From an uncultured Campylobacter sp. (GTDB taxonomy: Bacteria > Campylobacterota > Campylobacteria > Campylobacterales > Campylobacteraceae), in NCBI RefSeq assembly GCF_905373215.1, contig NZ_CAJPRT010000002.1, positions 62,001 through 126,000 on the forward strand: a DNA stretch of 64,000 nucleotides, given 5' to 3'. How positions within the stretch are numbered: position 1 is the first letter of the stretch; each line of letters opens with the position of its first letter. Both the position numbers and the translations under genes were made by a program. The notes below the pieces were generated by a model. That model had not been told where the DNA came from, ran no database searches, and saw only the letters and a list, made by a program, of their open reading frames with translations. This document shows, piece by piece, positions 24,442-33,421 of the stretch.

Positions 24442-25077
24442 TTATAGAAATTCCTGCGGCTCGTATATTTGCACGCCGTGCGCATCGCTGAGAGCCGCAT
24501 TTATCATCGCGCGAGCGATACTTGCGCCGCTAAGAGGTCTAAATTTACCGAGCACGCAGGCGGGCAGCAGTTTAAAAACCGCCGCCGCGAGCCGTTCTAG
24601 CGGGCGAGCATCAGGTCTCTCGCCCAAGATTATCGGCGGACGGACGATCTGAAGACTCTCAAAACCAAGCTCGCTCACGCGCCGCTCAATACGTCCTTTG
24701 GCGCGCAGATAAAAGCTTGGCGAACCCTCGTTCGCACCCGGAGATGATACGAGCACAAAGCGCCGCACGCCCGCTGCTTTGCCCCACTTCGCCGCCGCAT
24801 AGACGTAGTCCACGTCCACGCGCAAAAACGCCTCGCGCGAGCCCGCCTGCTTCATCGTCGTGCCAAGCGCGCAAAAAATTTCGTCAAATTTATGCGGTGC
24901 GATATCCGAGATACCCTCAAAATCAATGATCCGCGCGCGAAGCTTAGGGTGGCAAAAGCCTATCTCGCGGCGCGCCCATACCTCTACCTCATCGTAACCG
25001 GGACTCTCGCAAAGCTCGCGTACCAGCTCTCTGCCCACGACGCCCGTAGCGCCTAGTACAAGAGCGGATTTTCCCAT
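24442..25077 (-). CDS. NAD(P)-binding oxidoreductase, TIP30/HTATIP2-like atypical SDR
   Basis: 211 residues. The N-terminal Rossmann motif is SALVLGATGVVGRELV (G-x-x-G-x-x-G). Further family blocks are FDEIFCALGTTMKQAGS (the CLGTTxxxAGS signature), VDVDYVYAAAKWGKAAGVRRFVLVSSPGA (active-site Ser region) and FYLRAKGRIERRV (Y-x-x-x-K catalytic pair), then LQIVRPPIILGER. Such proteins are typically annotated as NAD-dependent epimerase/dehydratase or oxidoreductase; the substrate is unknown. RBS AGGAG is before the ATG. It stands alone. Confidence 0.85.
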   Translation of the reverse strand: MGKSALVLGATGVVGRELVRELCESPGYDEVEVWARREIGFCHPKLRARIIDFEGISDIAPHKFDEIFCALGTTMKQAGSREAFLRVDVDYVYAAAKWGKAAGVRRFVLVSSPGANEGSPSFYLRAKGRIERRVSELGFESLQIVRPPIILGERPDARPLERLAAAVFKLLPACVLGKFRPLSGASIARAMINAALSDAHGVQIYEPQEFL

Positions 25078-25293
25078 TTTCGCTCCTAAATTTCTTTAAA
25101 TTTTATCGCATTGTATTGTGTGGTTAAATTTTACTTTTACCGTGCCAAAAATTTCGTCTAGTTTGCAAGTAGGGCCCAAAAATTGCGCGCTTGAGCTCGC
25201 ATCGCAAGTCAAATACATAGCTCACGCGTTAAATTTCAAAGCCACGTTCAGCGCGAAATGTACATCAAATCAGCTTAAATTTTATTTATAAGA

Positions 25294-25586
25294 CTATGGC
25301 GGTCTAGAAGCCGCTGTTTCGTCCCGACGCGTTAAATGCGTAAATTTAGCGTTTGCCCGCGTAGTCAAATCGCGGGGCTTGCAAGCTGAACTCAAAATTG
25401 TTTCGATCCACCGGCCCACACACGCGTCGCTGTCGTAAAGCGTAAGCAAGAATTCCGCCATCTCCTCGCTTGAGTGATAGCGCTTAAAAGCCACGTCATA
25501 GTCGTAGCCCGCGTCATCCGTCGCCACGGGACCAAAAATTCCGTCCTGCAGGGTAAAATTTCGCGGCGGAATGAATGAGCTAAATT
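25294..25586 (-). pseudogene. Possible 5'-truncated gene remnant
   Basis: A minus-strand frame is open from about 25586 to the stop at 25294. It reads protein-like sequence, FTLQDGIFGPVATDDAGYDYDVAFKRYHSSEEMAEFLLTLYDSDACVGRWIET, then degenerates into a Thr/Arg-rich tail. There is no ATG; a GTG at 25527 lies in the middle of the convincing segment and has no RBS. The upstream end is closed by TAA. It looks like a piece of a former gene of unknown family. A short real gene starting at GTG 25527 (77 residues) is the alternative. Confidence 0.35.
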
Positions 25587-25623
25587 AAAATCAAATCTGC
25601 ACGCGGAGTAGAAAGCGCCCTAG

Positions 25624-26856
25624 CTAAGCTTGCGCCGCCGCCAGCATTATGATCTGCTTAACCACCTCGCTCGCTGCCTTTAAAGAGCCTACGGGCAGAT
25701 ACTCGTAGATCGAGTGGAAATTATGCCCGCCGGTGAAGAGGTTCGGGCATGGCAGCCCCTTTGCCGAGATGACGGCGCCGTCGTAGCCGCCTCGCATAGG
25801 CTTGATCTTAGGTTCGATGTTTAGGCTTTTAAAAGCCTGCTTCGCAAAGCGTATCGCCGGCGCATCATCGTTTTTCAAAAAGTTATAGACGTTTTTGTAT
25901 CGATCGTTTAGCGAAATTTCGATCCGATCGCCCCAGATCGCGCGAAGCCCGTCCGCAGTTTTTTGCAAAAATTCCATACGCTGCTCGTATCTTTTCTCGT
26001 CAAATTCCCTCACGTCGATCTTTAGGACTGTCTTTGCGCTGTTGCCGCTAAGCTCCTTGACCCAAAAATAGCCCTCCTTGCCATCGGTGTATTCGGGCGC
26101 CTCGCCCGCGGGCAGTAGCGAGATAAACTTATGCGCCAAAAGCAAGGAATTTACGAGCTTGCCCTTGGCGTTCATCGGATGAGCGGACTGGCCTTTGAAG
26201 GTAACGACGCAATCGCCCGCGTTCCAGTTCTCGTAGATAAACTCGCCGATGCCGCAGCAATCAAGGCAGTAGCCGAAGTCTGCGCCTATCTCGCTTACGT
26301 CCAGCGCCTTTGCGCCCCTCAAGCCCTGCTCCTCGTCCGGCACGAAGCAAGCGATTATCTCGCCGTGTTTGATCTGCGGATTTTGGACGAAAAATTCCAG
26401 CGCATTTACGATCGCGGCGATCGCCGCCTTATCGTCGGCGCCTAGCAAGCTAGTGCCGTCCGTTACGATGATCTCGTCTCCTTTATAATCCTGCAGCTCC
26501 TCATTTTCGCTCTCTTTAAGATAGATCTCTAGCTCTTTATTCAGGCAGATATCGCCGCCTTCGTATCTTACGATCTGAGCTTTAGTATCATTCGTCTGCT
26601 CGGCACTGGTATCAAGGTGAGCGAAAAACGCTATGCTCGCAGCGGATGCGTCTAAATTTGAGGGAATTTTAGCGATTAAAATCGACTTTTCGCTAAGGCT
26701 GATATTTTTTATGCCCAGGGCTTCTAGCTCGCCTTTTATGAGGCTTGCGAGCTCAAGCTCCTTGGGATTTGAGGGCATTATGCCCGCAGCACCCGCGGTT
26801 CTATTTGTGGTGGTGTTGATCTTGGTATAGTTTAAAAACCTCTGCACGATATCCAT
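25624..26856 (-). CDS. pepT: Peptidase T (tripeptidase, M20B)
   Basis: 410 residues, normal length. A cytosolic di-zinc aminopeptidase that removes the N-terminal residue of tripeptides. Metal-site motifs: FFAHLDTSAEQT (His and Asp, about 80-90), TDGTSLLGADDKAAIA (bridging Asp), PDEEQGLRGA (Glu catalytic pair) and the late GGHNFHSIYEYLPV (His ligand). MRGGYDGAVISAKGLPCPNLFTGG is diagnostic for PepT. It is the last gene of the run of five minus-strand genes 31510-25624 (carbamoylase-like, abgA-like, pepE, dcuC, pepT), 12 nt after dcuC. Confidence 0.95.
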   Translation of the reverse strand: MDIVQRFLNYTKINTTTNRTAGAAGIMPSNPKELELASLIKGELEALGIKNISLSEKSILIAKIPSNLDASAASIAFFAHLDTSAEQTNDTKAQIVRYEGGDICLNKELEIYLKESENEELQDYKGDEIIVTDGTSLLGADDKAAIAAIVNALEFFVQNPQIKHGEIIACFVPDEEQGLRGAKALDVSEIGADFGYCLDCCGIGEFIYENWNAGDCVVTFKGQSAHPMNAKGKLVNSLLLAHKFISLLPAGEAPEYTDGKEGYFWVKELSGNSAKTVLKIDVREFDEKRYEQRMEFLQKTADGLRAIWGDRIEISLNDRYKNVYNFLKNDDAPAIRFAKQAFKSLNIEPKIKPMRGGYDGAVISAKGLPCPNLFTGGHNFHSIYEYLPVGSLKAASEVVKQIIMLAAAQA

Positions 26857-26868
26857 ATTAGGCTCCTT

Positions 26869-28224
26869 TTACAAAATGAAAAATGCGATGACACAGACGG
26901 ATAAAAACATACCCAAAGCCGTTCTTTTAGCGATCTGAATAGGGCTTACCATCGCAAGTCCCGCGCAAACGATGCAAGCGCCTGCGATCGGCGATGCGCT
27001 CCTGCCTAACGCGCCGCTTATCGCAACCGCCATACCGAGCTTATCTTGTTCAAAACCTAACGCGTCGGCGTGCACTGTCACGGCGGTATTAAACGCCATC
27101 GCCGCCGCATCTCCCGAGCCCGTTACGACGCCCATAAAAAACGGAACGAAGGTGCCACCGAATTTTACGTACCCCTGCTCGCCCTTCAGCCACTCGATTA
27201 CGAAATCGATCGCTCCGCACGCGCTAAGTCCCGCGACGAAGACGCCCGCTGCGATGATGATACCCATGATCTCGGCATACGCGCTACCCATGCCCTTGAA
27301 AAATTCCTTCGTGATCTTTTGAGGGTTGGTCATAGTAATGACGATGGTGACGATAGCGCCCAGTAGCATCGCCTCGGCGACGCCCATCTTGGTCCATTTA
27401 AGAAAGGAGATCGTGTTGAGCTTGGACGTACCGCCGATGATCAAGATCACCAAAGGCACTAGCGGCATAAGCGCGTGCAAGACGTTTAGCTTCTGAGGCT
27501 GCGCGTCCAAATTTGAACCGGCGGCAGATGCGGCAGAGCTTGACGCAGTGGAGCTTGTACCGCCTTCTCTTTGCTCTAGATAATTCACCCCCCTGGTGTA
27601 GTCTTTGCAAACTATCGCCGTTATGCTAATTACGATCAAAACTACGATCAAAGCGGTAATCGCGCTAGAAAACTGCACGGCGATGACGTCCTGAACCATG
27701 TAGGAGGGGTTGTGCGCCTTTACCATATCGGCTACGAATACGTTGTGCGCCGAGCCCGGGCTCAAAACGCCGCCGAAAGTGCCCGCAAAAACCGCCGCAC
27801 CCGCCATCTCAGGCTTAATGCCTGCAGCCATTAAAAGCGGTATCATCGTAGCGCCGACCGCAGCGGAGCAGCCCGCAGCGGAGGGGATCGCGATATTTAT
27901 GAAGTACGTAAGCGCCACGACGATAGGGATCAGCAAAAAGCCCAAATTCCCAAGCGGCCTGGTAAGTAAGCGGATCAAGGCTCTGTCGCAGCCGGTAAAT
28001 TTCATCACGAAGGCAAAACCCATGCTGGCGCAGATCGCTTTAATGAGCCCCGCCTTAGTCATATACGAGGTAAAGGCGCCCAGCCCGTCCAGAGGCTTTA
28101 GACAAAGCGCGCACAGCACCAGACCCACGCCGATAAGCACGGTTTTAGTATCCTTTTTCATGATTAGCAAAGCGACGACTGCGACGATACCCGCAAGCGC
28201 CAAAAATAGCCTAAACGTCTGCAC
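26869..28224 (-). CDS. dcuC: DcuC-family anaerobic C4-dicarboxylate transporter
   Basis: 451 residues, about 12 TM segments. DcuC proteins move fumarate, succinate, malate or aspartate across the inner membrane, often as an efflux or exchange system in anaerobes. Family blocks: VLIGVGLVLCALCLKP, INIAIPSAAGCSAAVGATMIPLLMAAGIKPEMAGAAVFAGTFGGVLSPGSAHN, GVFVAGLSACGAIDFVIEWLKG, GSGDAAAMAFNTAVTVHA and SGALGRSASPIAGACIV. A Ser/Ala-rich stretch (about 214-236) sits in a cytoplasmic loop. GTG start 28224 with AAAGGAG. The position between peptidase genes suggests it handles dicarboxylic amino acids or their products. Confidence 0.9.
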   Translation of the reverse strand: MQTFRLFLALAGIVAVVALLIMKKDTKTVLIGVGLVLCALCLKPLDGLGAFTSYMTKAGLIKAICASMGFAFVMKFTGCDRALIRLLTRPLGNLGFLLIPIVVALTYFINIAIPSAAGCSAAVGATMIPLLMAAGIKPEMAGAAVFAGTFGGVLSPGSAHNVFVADMVKAHNPSYMVQDVIAVQFSSAITALIVVLIVISITAIVCKDYTRGVNYLEQREGGTSSTASSSAASAAGSNLDAQPQKLNVLHALMPLVPLVILIIGGTSKLNTISFLKWTKMGVAEAMLLGAIVTIVITMTNPQKITKEFFKGMGSAYAEIMGIIIAAGVFVAGLSACGAIDFVIEWLKGEQGYVKFGGTFVPFFMGVVTGSGDAAAMAFNTAVTVHADALGFEQDKLGMAVAISGALGRSASPIAGACIVCAGLAMVSPIQIAKRTALGMFLSVCVIAFFIL

Positions 28225-28235
28225 GATAACTCCTT

Positions 28236-28934
28236 TTAAATTTTAAATTTACTTCCCACGGCGATGCGTGAGATCTCTTTTTTATACTCGAATTTCAGCA
28301 CGTCCGCATGCCCCATCGCCTCGCACTCGCTTCCGTTTATCAAAAACGCGCTACCCTCGGGCATAGCATAGACGCTGTCGTTTTGATTGACGATCAAAAA
28401 CTCCTCCAGCCGCTCCTCCCTGCTCTCGCCGTTGTGGTTTGAAATTTTACCGCTTATGAAGTGCGGATTGATCTGATACGGAAAGATCCCCAGAGCTACC
28501 GGCGAGGGCGGGAAGACGATCGGCATATCATTGGTAGTCATCATCGTCTTGCCCGCGACGTTTGCGCCCGCAGACCAGCCGAAATACGGCGTACCGCTAT
28601 CCACGGCGTCTTTGATCACGCCTAAGAGATCAAATTTATAAAGCTCATTTAGCAACACGAAGGTATTGCCGCCGCCGACGCAGATCGATTTGGCATTTCT
28701 AACGGCGGCTTTCATATCGGCGAATCGGTGGATCGATCTGATATTGTTACTCTCCAAGCAGTCCGCGACCTTCTGCTCGTATTGATCGTTCGTGCGCCTA
28801 ACGCCCGCAAACGGAATGAATAAAATTTCATCCTCCCAAAGACCTCCTAAAAATTCCTTGATCCACCCCTTGCAGTGGTTCAGATAGTCGCTATCTTTGT
28901 AACTGGAAGCGCTTAGAAGTAGTGCTCTTTTCAT
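28236..28934 (-). CDS. pepE: Dipeptidase E (Asp-specific, S51)
   Basis: 232 residues. It hydrolyses dipeptides with N-terminal aspartate. The Ser nucleophile is in FGWSAGANV (about residue 120), and the preceding ICVGGGNTFVLLNEL is the family's oxyanion region. The catalytic His is in QINPHFISG, and the Glu/Asp partner follows near GESREERLEEFL. The protein is cytosolic. It is 11 nt upstream of dcuC in the same operon, so aspartate released here could be exported, exchanged or deaminated via the C4 pool. Confidence 0.93.
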   Translation of the reverse strand: MKRALLLSASSYKDSDYLNHCKGWIKEFLGGLWEDEILFIPFAGVRRTNDQYEQKVADCLESNNIRSIHRFADMKAAVRNAKSICVGGGNTFVLLNELYKFDLLGVIKDAVDSGTPYFGWSAGANVAGKTMMTTNDMPIVFPPSPVALGIFPYQINPHFISGKISNHNGESREERLEEFLIVNQNDSVYAMPEGSAFLINGSECEAMGHADVLKFEYKKEISRIAVGSKFKI

Positions 28935-28944
28935 CTCATCTCCT

Positions 28945-30261
28945 TTAAATTTTGCCGTTTAACTTATACGCGCAGCGCAGATACACGTCCACTCCAGCAA
29001 GCAGCGAGTCCTCGTCGAAGTCGAATTTGCCGTTGTGATGCCCCGCCGCAAGCGTCGTGCCGATCATCAAGTATCCGCTTTTGCCGCCCGCATCTTGCAC
29101 CGAGCGCATAAAATGCGCAAAGTCCTCGCATGCGCCGAAGTTTAGCTCCCTTACGATTTTATCATCGTCGATAAACGGCGATGCTTTCGCCGCATCCTCG
29201 TAAAGCTGCGTGGTAGCCTCGTCGCTATCGCCGCCTGCGGTACCGCCCGTAACCTGCACATCGTAGCTGACGCCGTAAATTTTAGAAACGCCCTCTACTA
29301 TGTCCATACACTTGGCCTTCATAAACTCATTCAGTTCCGTGCTCTCGCCGCGCGTCTCGCACGCGAGATAGCCGTTAGGCGCGATGACGTTGCGTCCTTC
29401 GCCCGCGCGCAGCACGCCGACGTTGATACGCGTGACGCCGTCTGCGTGCCTGGTTATGCCGTGCATATCAAGCGCCATCTCGGCTGCGGCGAGCAGGGCG
29501 TTGGCTCCGTTTTGCGGTGCGCCCGCGGCATGAGCGGACTTACCTTTTAAGCTTACGTCGAATTTAGTGGTCGCAAGCAGCTTCTTGGTGCCGCAGATAA
29601 TGCCTCTCATCGTGTTCGCCTGAAAGCCGATATGACCGCCAAGCAGATAATCCACGCCCTTGGTGACGCCCGCAGCTTCCATGCCTACGGCGCCTCTGGT
29701 ACCCTCCTCGGCGGTTTGAAAGATAAATCTAAATTTACCGCTAAAATCGTCTAGGCTCTGCGCGATCAGCTTCGCTAGAGCAAGTCCCATCGTGATATGC
29801 CCGTCGTGCCCGCACGCGTGCGTGATGCCGCTAATGTCGGAGCGAAAGCCCTCCTTAAAAGGGCGGTGATCCGCGTCCGTGCTCTCGGTCACGTCCACGC
29901 CGTCTATGTCAAATCTAAAAGCGACCGTCTTACCCGCGCGCCCCGTGTCTATTTCGGCAACTAGGCCCGTTAGCCCATCCTCCATCGCATCAAGAAATTT
30001 TATCTGATCTGCATTTAGCAGCCCTTCGGCGCGCTGTTTCGCCTTCTCGCAGGCATCCTTGCTACCTACGCCCTGTCTGGCTTCGGGCTTTACCACATCG
30101 CGACCGAGCTTTATCTCATAGCCCAAGCGCTGCATACGATCTGCGATAACCGCGGTCGTAAAAAAGGTAAACCAGCCCGTCTCGGGATGCGAGTGAAAAA
30201 ACCTGCGATCCCCGATCATCTCGCTTTTTAGCGCCTCTACTTTTTGTGCGATAGCATCCAT
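28945..30261 (-). CDS. M20D amidohydrolase, AbgA-like (p-aminobenzoyl-glutamate hydrolase subunit A family)
   Basis: 438 residues, close to E. coli AbgA (436), with the same unusual N-terminal insertion between RLGYEIKLGRDVV and FRFDIDGVDVTE. Metal ligands of M20D: ACGHDGHITMGLA (Cys-x-His), the Glu pair in QTAEEGTRGAVGMEAAGV, the His in LLGGHIG, and the late ATTxxLAAGHHNGKFDFDE-type end. In E. coli AbgA works with AbgB; no clear AbgB is here, though the neighbouring carbamoylase-like protein is another M20 member. The substrate could be an N-acyl or N-aroyl amino acid. RBS AAAGGAG. Confidence 0.85.
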   Translation of the reverse strand: MDAIAQKVEALKSEMIGDRRFFHSHPETGWFTFFTTAVIADRMQRLGYEIKLGRDVVKPEARQGVGSKDACEKAKQRAEGLLNADQIKFLDAMEDGLTGLVAEIDTGRAGKTVAFRFDIDGVDVTESTDADHRPFKEGFRSDISGITHACGHDGHITMGLALAKLIAQSLDDFSGKFRFIFQTAEEGTRGAVGMEAAGVTKGVDYLLGGHIGFQANTMRGIICGTKKLLATTKFDVSLKGKSAHAAGAPQNGANALLAAAEMALDMHGITRHADGVTRINVGVLRAGEGRNVIAPNGYLACETRGESTELNEFMKAKCMDIVEGVSKIYGVSYDVQVTGGTAGGDSDEATTQLYEDAAKASPFIDDDKIVRELNFGACEDFAHFMRSVQDAGGKSGYLMIGTTLAAGHHNGKFDFDEDSLLAGVDVYLRCAYKLNGKI

Positions 30262-30271
30262 CTTTTCTCCT

Positions 30272-31510
30272 TTATTTTTTAGCTAAGCTTAACATCGCCG
30301 CGGCTAGAACCTTCGTAGTAGCAAACGCGTCGTGCCAGTTTATGCTTTCATTTACGTTGTGGCTGATACCGTCCTTGCACGGTACGAAAAGCATCCCAAC
30401 ACGATCCGCAAGCTCCGTCATATTCATCGCGTCGTGTCCCGCACCGCTAGGAAGCCTTAGGCTTGGAATTTTAAGCTCGCCGGCACAGCTCTCAAGCAGA
30501 GCTATCATCTCCCCATTTAGCTTTACGGGGCGATCCTTGATGAGATTTTTTAGTTCAAATCTGCACCCTCGGCGAGCGCAAATTTCATCTATCGCGGTGC
30601 AAATTTTATCGTCCGCCGCCCTAAGCGCATCCTCGTCTATATCGCGTATATCAAGACCTAGCGTGCAGGAGCCGGGGATCACGTTTAGCACGCCCGGTAT
30701 CGCATTTGCATAGCCCGTCGTCGCGACCGTGGTTTTGCCCTCCTTTGCGATCCTCTCCGCGCTTAAAATGATCTCGCTAGCGCAAGCCAGGGCGTCGCAG
30801 CGCATATCCATCGGCGTAGCGCCGCTGTGATCGGCTCTACCCTCGATCCGCAGCTCGTATCGCACGGGCGCGGCAATACCCGTGACGATGCCTATTGGGA
30901 TACCCCGCCTCTGCAATACCGGCCCCTGCTCGATATGAAGCTCGATATAGCTATGAAAGCTGGATTTTGGCAGGACGCAGCTTTTTAAATTTGCGGGATT
31001 TAGCCCGAAAGCCTGCATGGCGTCAAACAGCGAAATTCCGTCTTTATCCTTTAGCTCGCCTAGCCGCTTTTGCGAGAGCTTGCCGCTAATTATCTTGCTG
31101 CCTACGGTCGCCATTTTAAAGCGGCTTGATTCCTCGCAAACAAAGACGATGAGCTCCAGCGGGCGCGCAAGCTCCTCGCCGCTATCTCGCACCGCGCGGA
31201 TCGCCTCCAAAGCAGCCATGACGCCTAGCGTACCGTCATAAAAGCCGCCCTGCGGCACGCTATCGATATGCGAGCCAGCACTTACGGACGGTAGATCGGG
31301 ATTTTTAACGTCAATAAATTTAGCGAAAATATTGCCCGTATCGTCGATTTTGATCTTGAAATTTTCTTTTTGAAGTAGCGATATGAGGAAGTCGCGCGCC
31401 TCTTTGTCCTCGCGCGAAAATGCAAGCCGCGTGAGCCCACCGCCCGCTAAAGCCCCGAAGCGGCTTATCTGCTCGAACTCGCTTTTAAGGCGCTGCATGT
31501 TTATCTCCAT
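30272..31510 (-). CDS. M20C Zn-dependent hydrolase, N-carbamoyl-L-amino acid hydrolase / allantoate amidohydrolase-like
   Basis: 412 residues. Motifs of the hydantoinase/carbamoylase family: GSHIDSVPQGGFYDGTLGVMAALE (metal His and Asp), FVCEESSRFKMATVGSK (Glu pair), HIEQGPVLQRRGIPIGIVTGI, GRADHSGATPMDMRCDAL (dimerisation/substrate His), IPSLRLPSGAGHDAMNM and a final SHNVNE (His ligand). It releases ammonia and CO2 from carbamoyl amino acids, or acts on a related N-substituted amino acid. It is first in the five-gene operon. Two ATGs are possible: 31510, or 31498, which has GGAG 6 nt upstream. I kept the longer form. Confidence 0.85.
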   Translation of the reverse strand: MEINMQRLKSEFEQISRFGALAGGGLTRLAFSREDKEARDFLISLLQKENFKIKIDDTGNIFAKFIDVKNPDLPSVSAGSHIDSVPQGGFYDGTLGVMAALEAIRAVRDSGEELARPLELIVFVCEESSRFKMATVGSKIISGKLSQKRLGELKDKDGISLFDAMQAFGLNPANLKSCVLPKSSFHSYIELHIEQGPVLQRRGIPIGIVTGIAAPVRYELRIEGRADHSGATPMDMRCDALACASEIILSAERIAKEGKTTVATTGYANAIPGVLNVIPGSCTLGLDIRDIDEDALRAADDKICTAIDEICARRGCRFELKNLIKDRPVKLNGEMIALLESCAGELKIPSLRLPSGAGHDAMNMTELADRVGMLFVPCKDGISHNVNESINWHDAFATTKVLAAAMLSLAKK

Positions 31511-31560
31511 AAATTCCCCTTTTCTTAAAAAATTTATGTGTACGGCATTTTAATATTAAA

Positions 31561-31566
31561 TTTATA
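31561..31566 (-). promoter_or_regulatory. Predicted -10 box for the five-gene peptidase operon
   Basis: TATAAA on the minus strand, in TTATATAAATTT, 51 nt before the start of the carbamoylase-like gene. It is the only good -10 in the region for the run of minus-strand genes whose internal spacings are only 10-12 nt. Confidence 0.45.
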
Positions 31567-31714
31567 TAACAAAGCTGAAATTTACCTATCGCAGTGGCAA
31601 ATAGGGCGCTAAAACGGCACGCGAGCAGAGCTGTTTTAAAATAGCGTTTAAATTTCATTTTGCCTTTTAGGCTTTAAAATCTCGACGAGCCTACTTAACT
31701 TCAGACTAAACGGA

Positions 31715-31720
31715 TATAAT
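31715..31720 (+). promoter_or_regulatory. Predicted -10 box for the 31748-32749 gene
   Basis: TATAAT in the context CGGATATAATTATC, 27 nt upstream of the ATG at 31748. Confidence 0.6.
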
Positions 31721-31747
31721 TATCGCAAAATTTAATGAGGAACAAGG

Positions 31748-32749
31748 ATGGAACAGGGCTCGCTAGAGGGGCTTTATGAAAAGCTAAATGGGCTTAAAAG
31801 CGTGATAGATAAGGAGGAGTGTCTGTTTGACGCGATAAGAGACGCCGTAGAGGCGGGAAATTTCGAATTTGCCGCGCAAATTTGCGACTTTGTGCTAAAC
31901 GACGAATTTGAAAAATTCGGCGCGGTTTTAAGAACGAGAGCGCTCTTATGGCTCACGGACTACATCGCGCAAAATTTAAAAGAAAGCGAATACCCGAATT
32001 TCGACGACTTTACGGATTGCCTGTGGAAATTTAAATGGATAGTCTCGGGCATCGCCAAAAGCTCCGTGATCGAAAAGGAACTCATAGACGAGGCAAACGA
32101 GGCGATGCTGTTTTACTACGAGCGTTTGGAGCTCTCGCTGGCGGCCTACTACAAGGCTTTGATGAATCAAAACATCGATATGGGCGATGCTAGAGAGGCG
32201 AAGGCAAACTATGAGCTGTGGAAAAAGCTCGCTAAAGACGATATGGGTGACTGCGAGGCGTGCGAAGCAAGCGATGAGATCGCGTATTTAAATTTTGCAG
32301 GCGAGCATGCGGCGGCGCTTGAGCTTGCCGCACCGTTGCTCTCGGGCGAGCTAACCTGCTCCGAGGTGCCGCACATAACCTACGCGCCGATACTTTTTAG
32401 CATGATAAAGACGGGCAAGATAGAGGAGGCAAAAACCCTGCTGCCAAAGGCCGCGGCGACGATCGAGTCAAATCCTCGTGTTATAAATCAGATCGCCCCG
32501 CTAATCGAGATCGCCGTTAGGCTGGATGAGCGCGAGACGGCTCTAAGCTTAGCTCGCAAACACTCGCACGCCATACTCGATAGCAACGACGATCTGAACG
32601 ACCTGCGATTTTTCATCGCCGTTAGCGCGTTCGGCGATGAGAGCGACTACAAAACGGCTTTGGAGCTAGCAGGTAAATTTGACGCTAGAAATCAAAACTT
32701 CTACTACGCCGATTATCTGAATAAATTTTACGAGGAATTCGGAGTTTGA
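31748..32749 (+). CDS. Helical-repeat (TPR-like) cytoplasmic protein, function unknown
   Basis: 333 residues, no signal peptide or TM. Composition and spacing point to paired alpha-helices throughout: Ala/Leu/Glu-rich segments such as DAVEAGNFEFAAQICDFVLNDEF, LNFAGEHAAALELAAPLL, FSMIKTGKIEEAKTLLPKAAATI and RLDERETALSLARKHSHAIL resemble degenerate TPR units (G/A at position 8, A at 20). I cannot name a family. RBS GAGGAACAAGG and its own -10 box support it as a single gene, divergent from the peptidase operon. It could be a scaffold or binding partner, but there is no evidence for what it binds. Confidence 0.7.
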   Translation: MEQGSLEGLYEKLNGLKSVIDKEECLFDAIRDAVEAGNFEFAAQICDFVLNDEFEKFGAVLRTRALLWLTDYIAQNLKESEYPNFDDFTDCLWKFKWIVSGIAKSSVIEKELIDEANEAMLFYYERLELSLAAYYKALMNQNIDMGDAREAKANYELWKKLAKDDMGDCEACEASDEIAYLNFAGEHAAALELAAPLLSGELTCSEVPHITYAPILFSMIKTGKIEEAKTLLPKAAATIESNPRVINQIAPLIEIAVRLDERETALSLARKHSHAILDSNDDLNDLRFFIAVSAFGDESDYKTALELAGKFDARNQNFYYADYLNKFYEEFGV

Positions 32750-33203
32750 AATTTGACGGTTTAAAGACCCAGTGTGCTTTGCCCGCAAAGCAGATGACCA
32801 CCTCTAGCGCGTGCGGCGAGATAGTTTAAAATTTGCAGCTCGATACTATTTCACGCTCGCAACGGCGAGCGCGGTCAAGTTTACGCCGAACGGGCGCAGG
32901 CGGCTCGTGCGATAAATTTTATACCACTTACTCGCGCACGTCGGCAGCCGGTCGTCAAGATATGCGACACAACACACATATGGCATAAATCTTAAATTTT
33001 ATTTGGTGGGATGAGAACAAAAATGCCGCAGCAGCCCACATCATCCGCTAAACCGCGCGGACGGAAGCAAATATCTGCGGCGGCAGGATGTGCATTCTAA
33101 ATTTAGCCGCCTTGGTCGACGTAAAATCTAAATTTAAACCCGGCATAGCGCTGGTCTCGCAGTGAAAACACGCACAAATCACAGCGTATCTCATGCTAAT
33201 ACT
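32750..33203. other. Non-coding gap, left part of a 672-bp gap
   Basis: No supported frame or RNA. GC-rich patches (32870-32960) alternate with AAATTT words; none gives a tRNA-like fold or a long hairpin that I can see. The right part of the gap is the repeat annotated from 33204. Confidence 0.45.
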
Positions 33204-33342
33204 CAATTTAGCGGCAAATTTAATAGTGGGTTTAAAAGCGCGGTACGACGAAATTTTAAAGTAAAATTTCGAATAGAATTTAAAATTCAGGGATTCAAAT
33301 AAAGCTTTAAAATTTCAAGAGAATTTCACTCTCTGGAATTTT
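33204..33342. repeat. Imperfect direct repeat, copy A (left of the Abi-alpha-like gene)
   Basis: 33206-33270 matches 34313-34377 closely: both read ATTTAGCGGCAAATTTAATAG, then 10-12 variable bases, then GCG(C/T)GG(T/C)(A/G)CGACGAAATTTTAAA. Further on, both end in a hairpin framed by AAAATT..AATTTT: here a decayed AAAATTTCAAGAG / CTCTCTGGAATTTT (33309-33342), at the other copy an intact terminator. The copies are 1.1 kb apart and flank the AT-rich gene 33422-34117. Confidence 0.65.
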
Positions 33343-33421
33343 AAGCTTTAGCGTTAGCATGTAGAAAAATTCAAAGCAGTAATTAAGCAAGAAAAGGCAT
33401 TGAGACCGTTATACTTTGACT

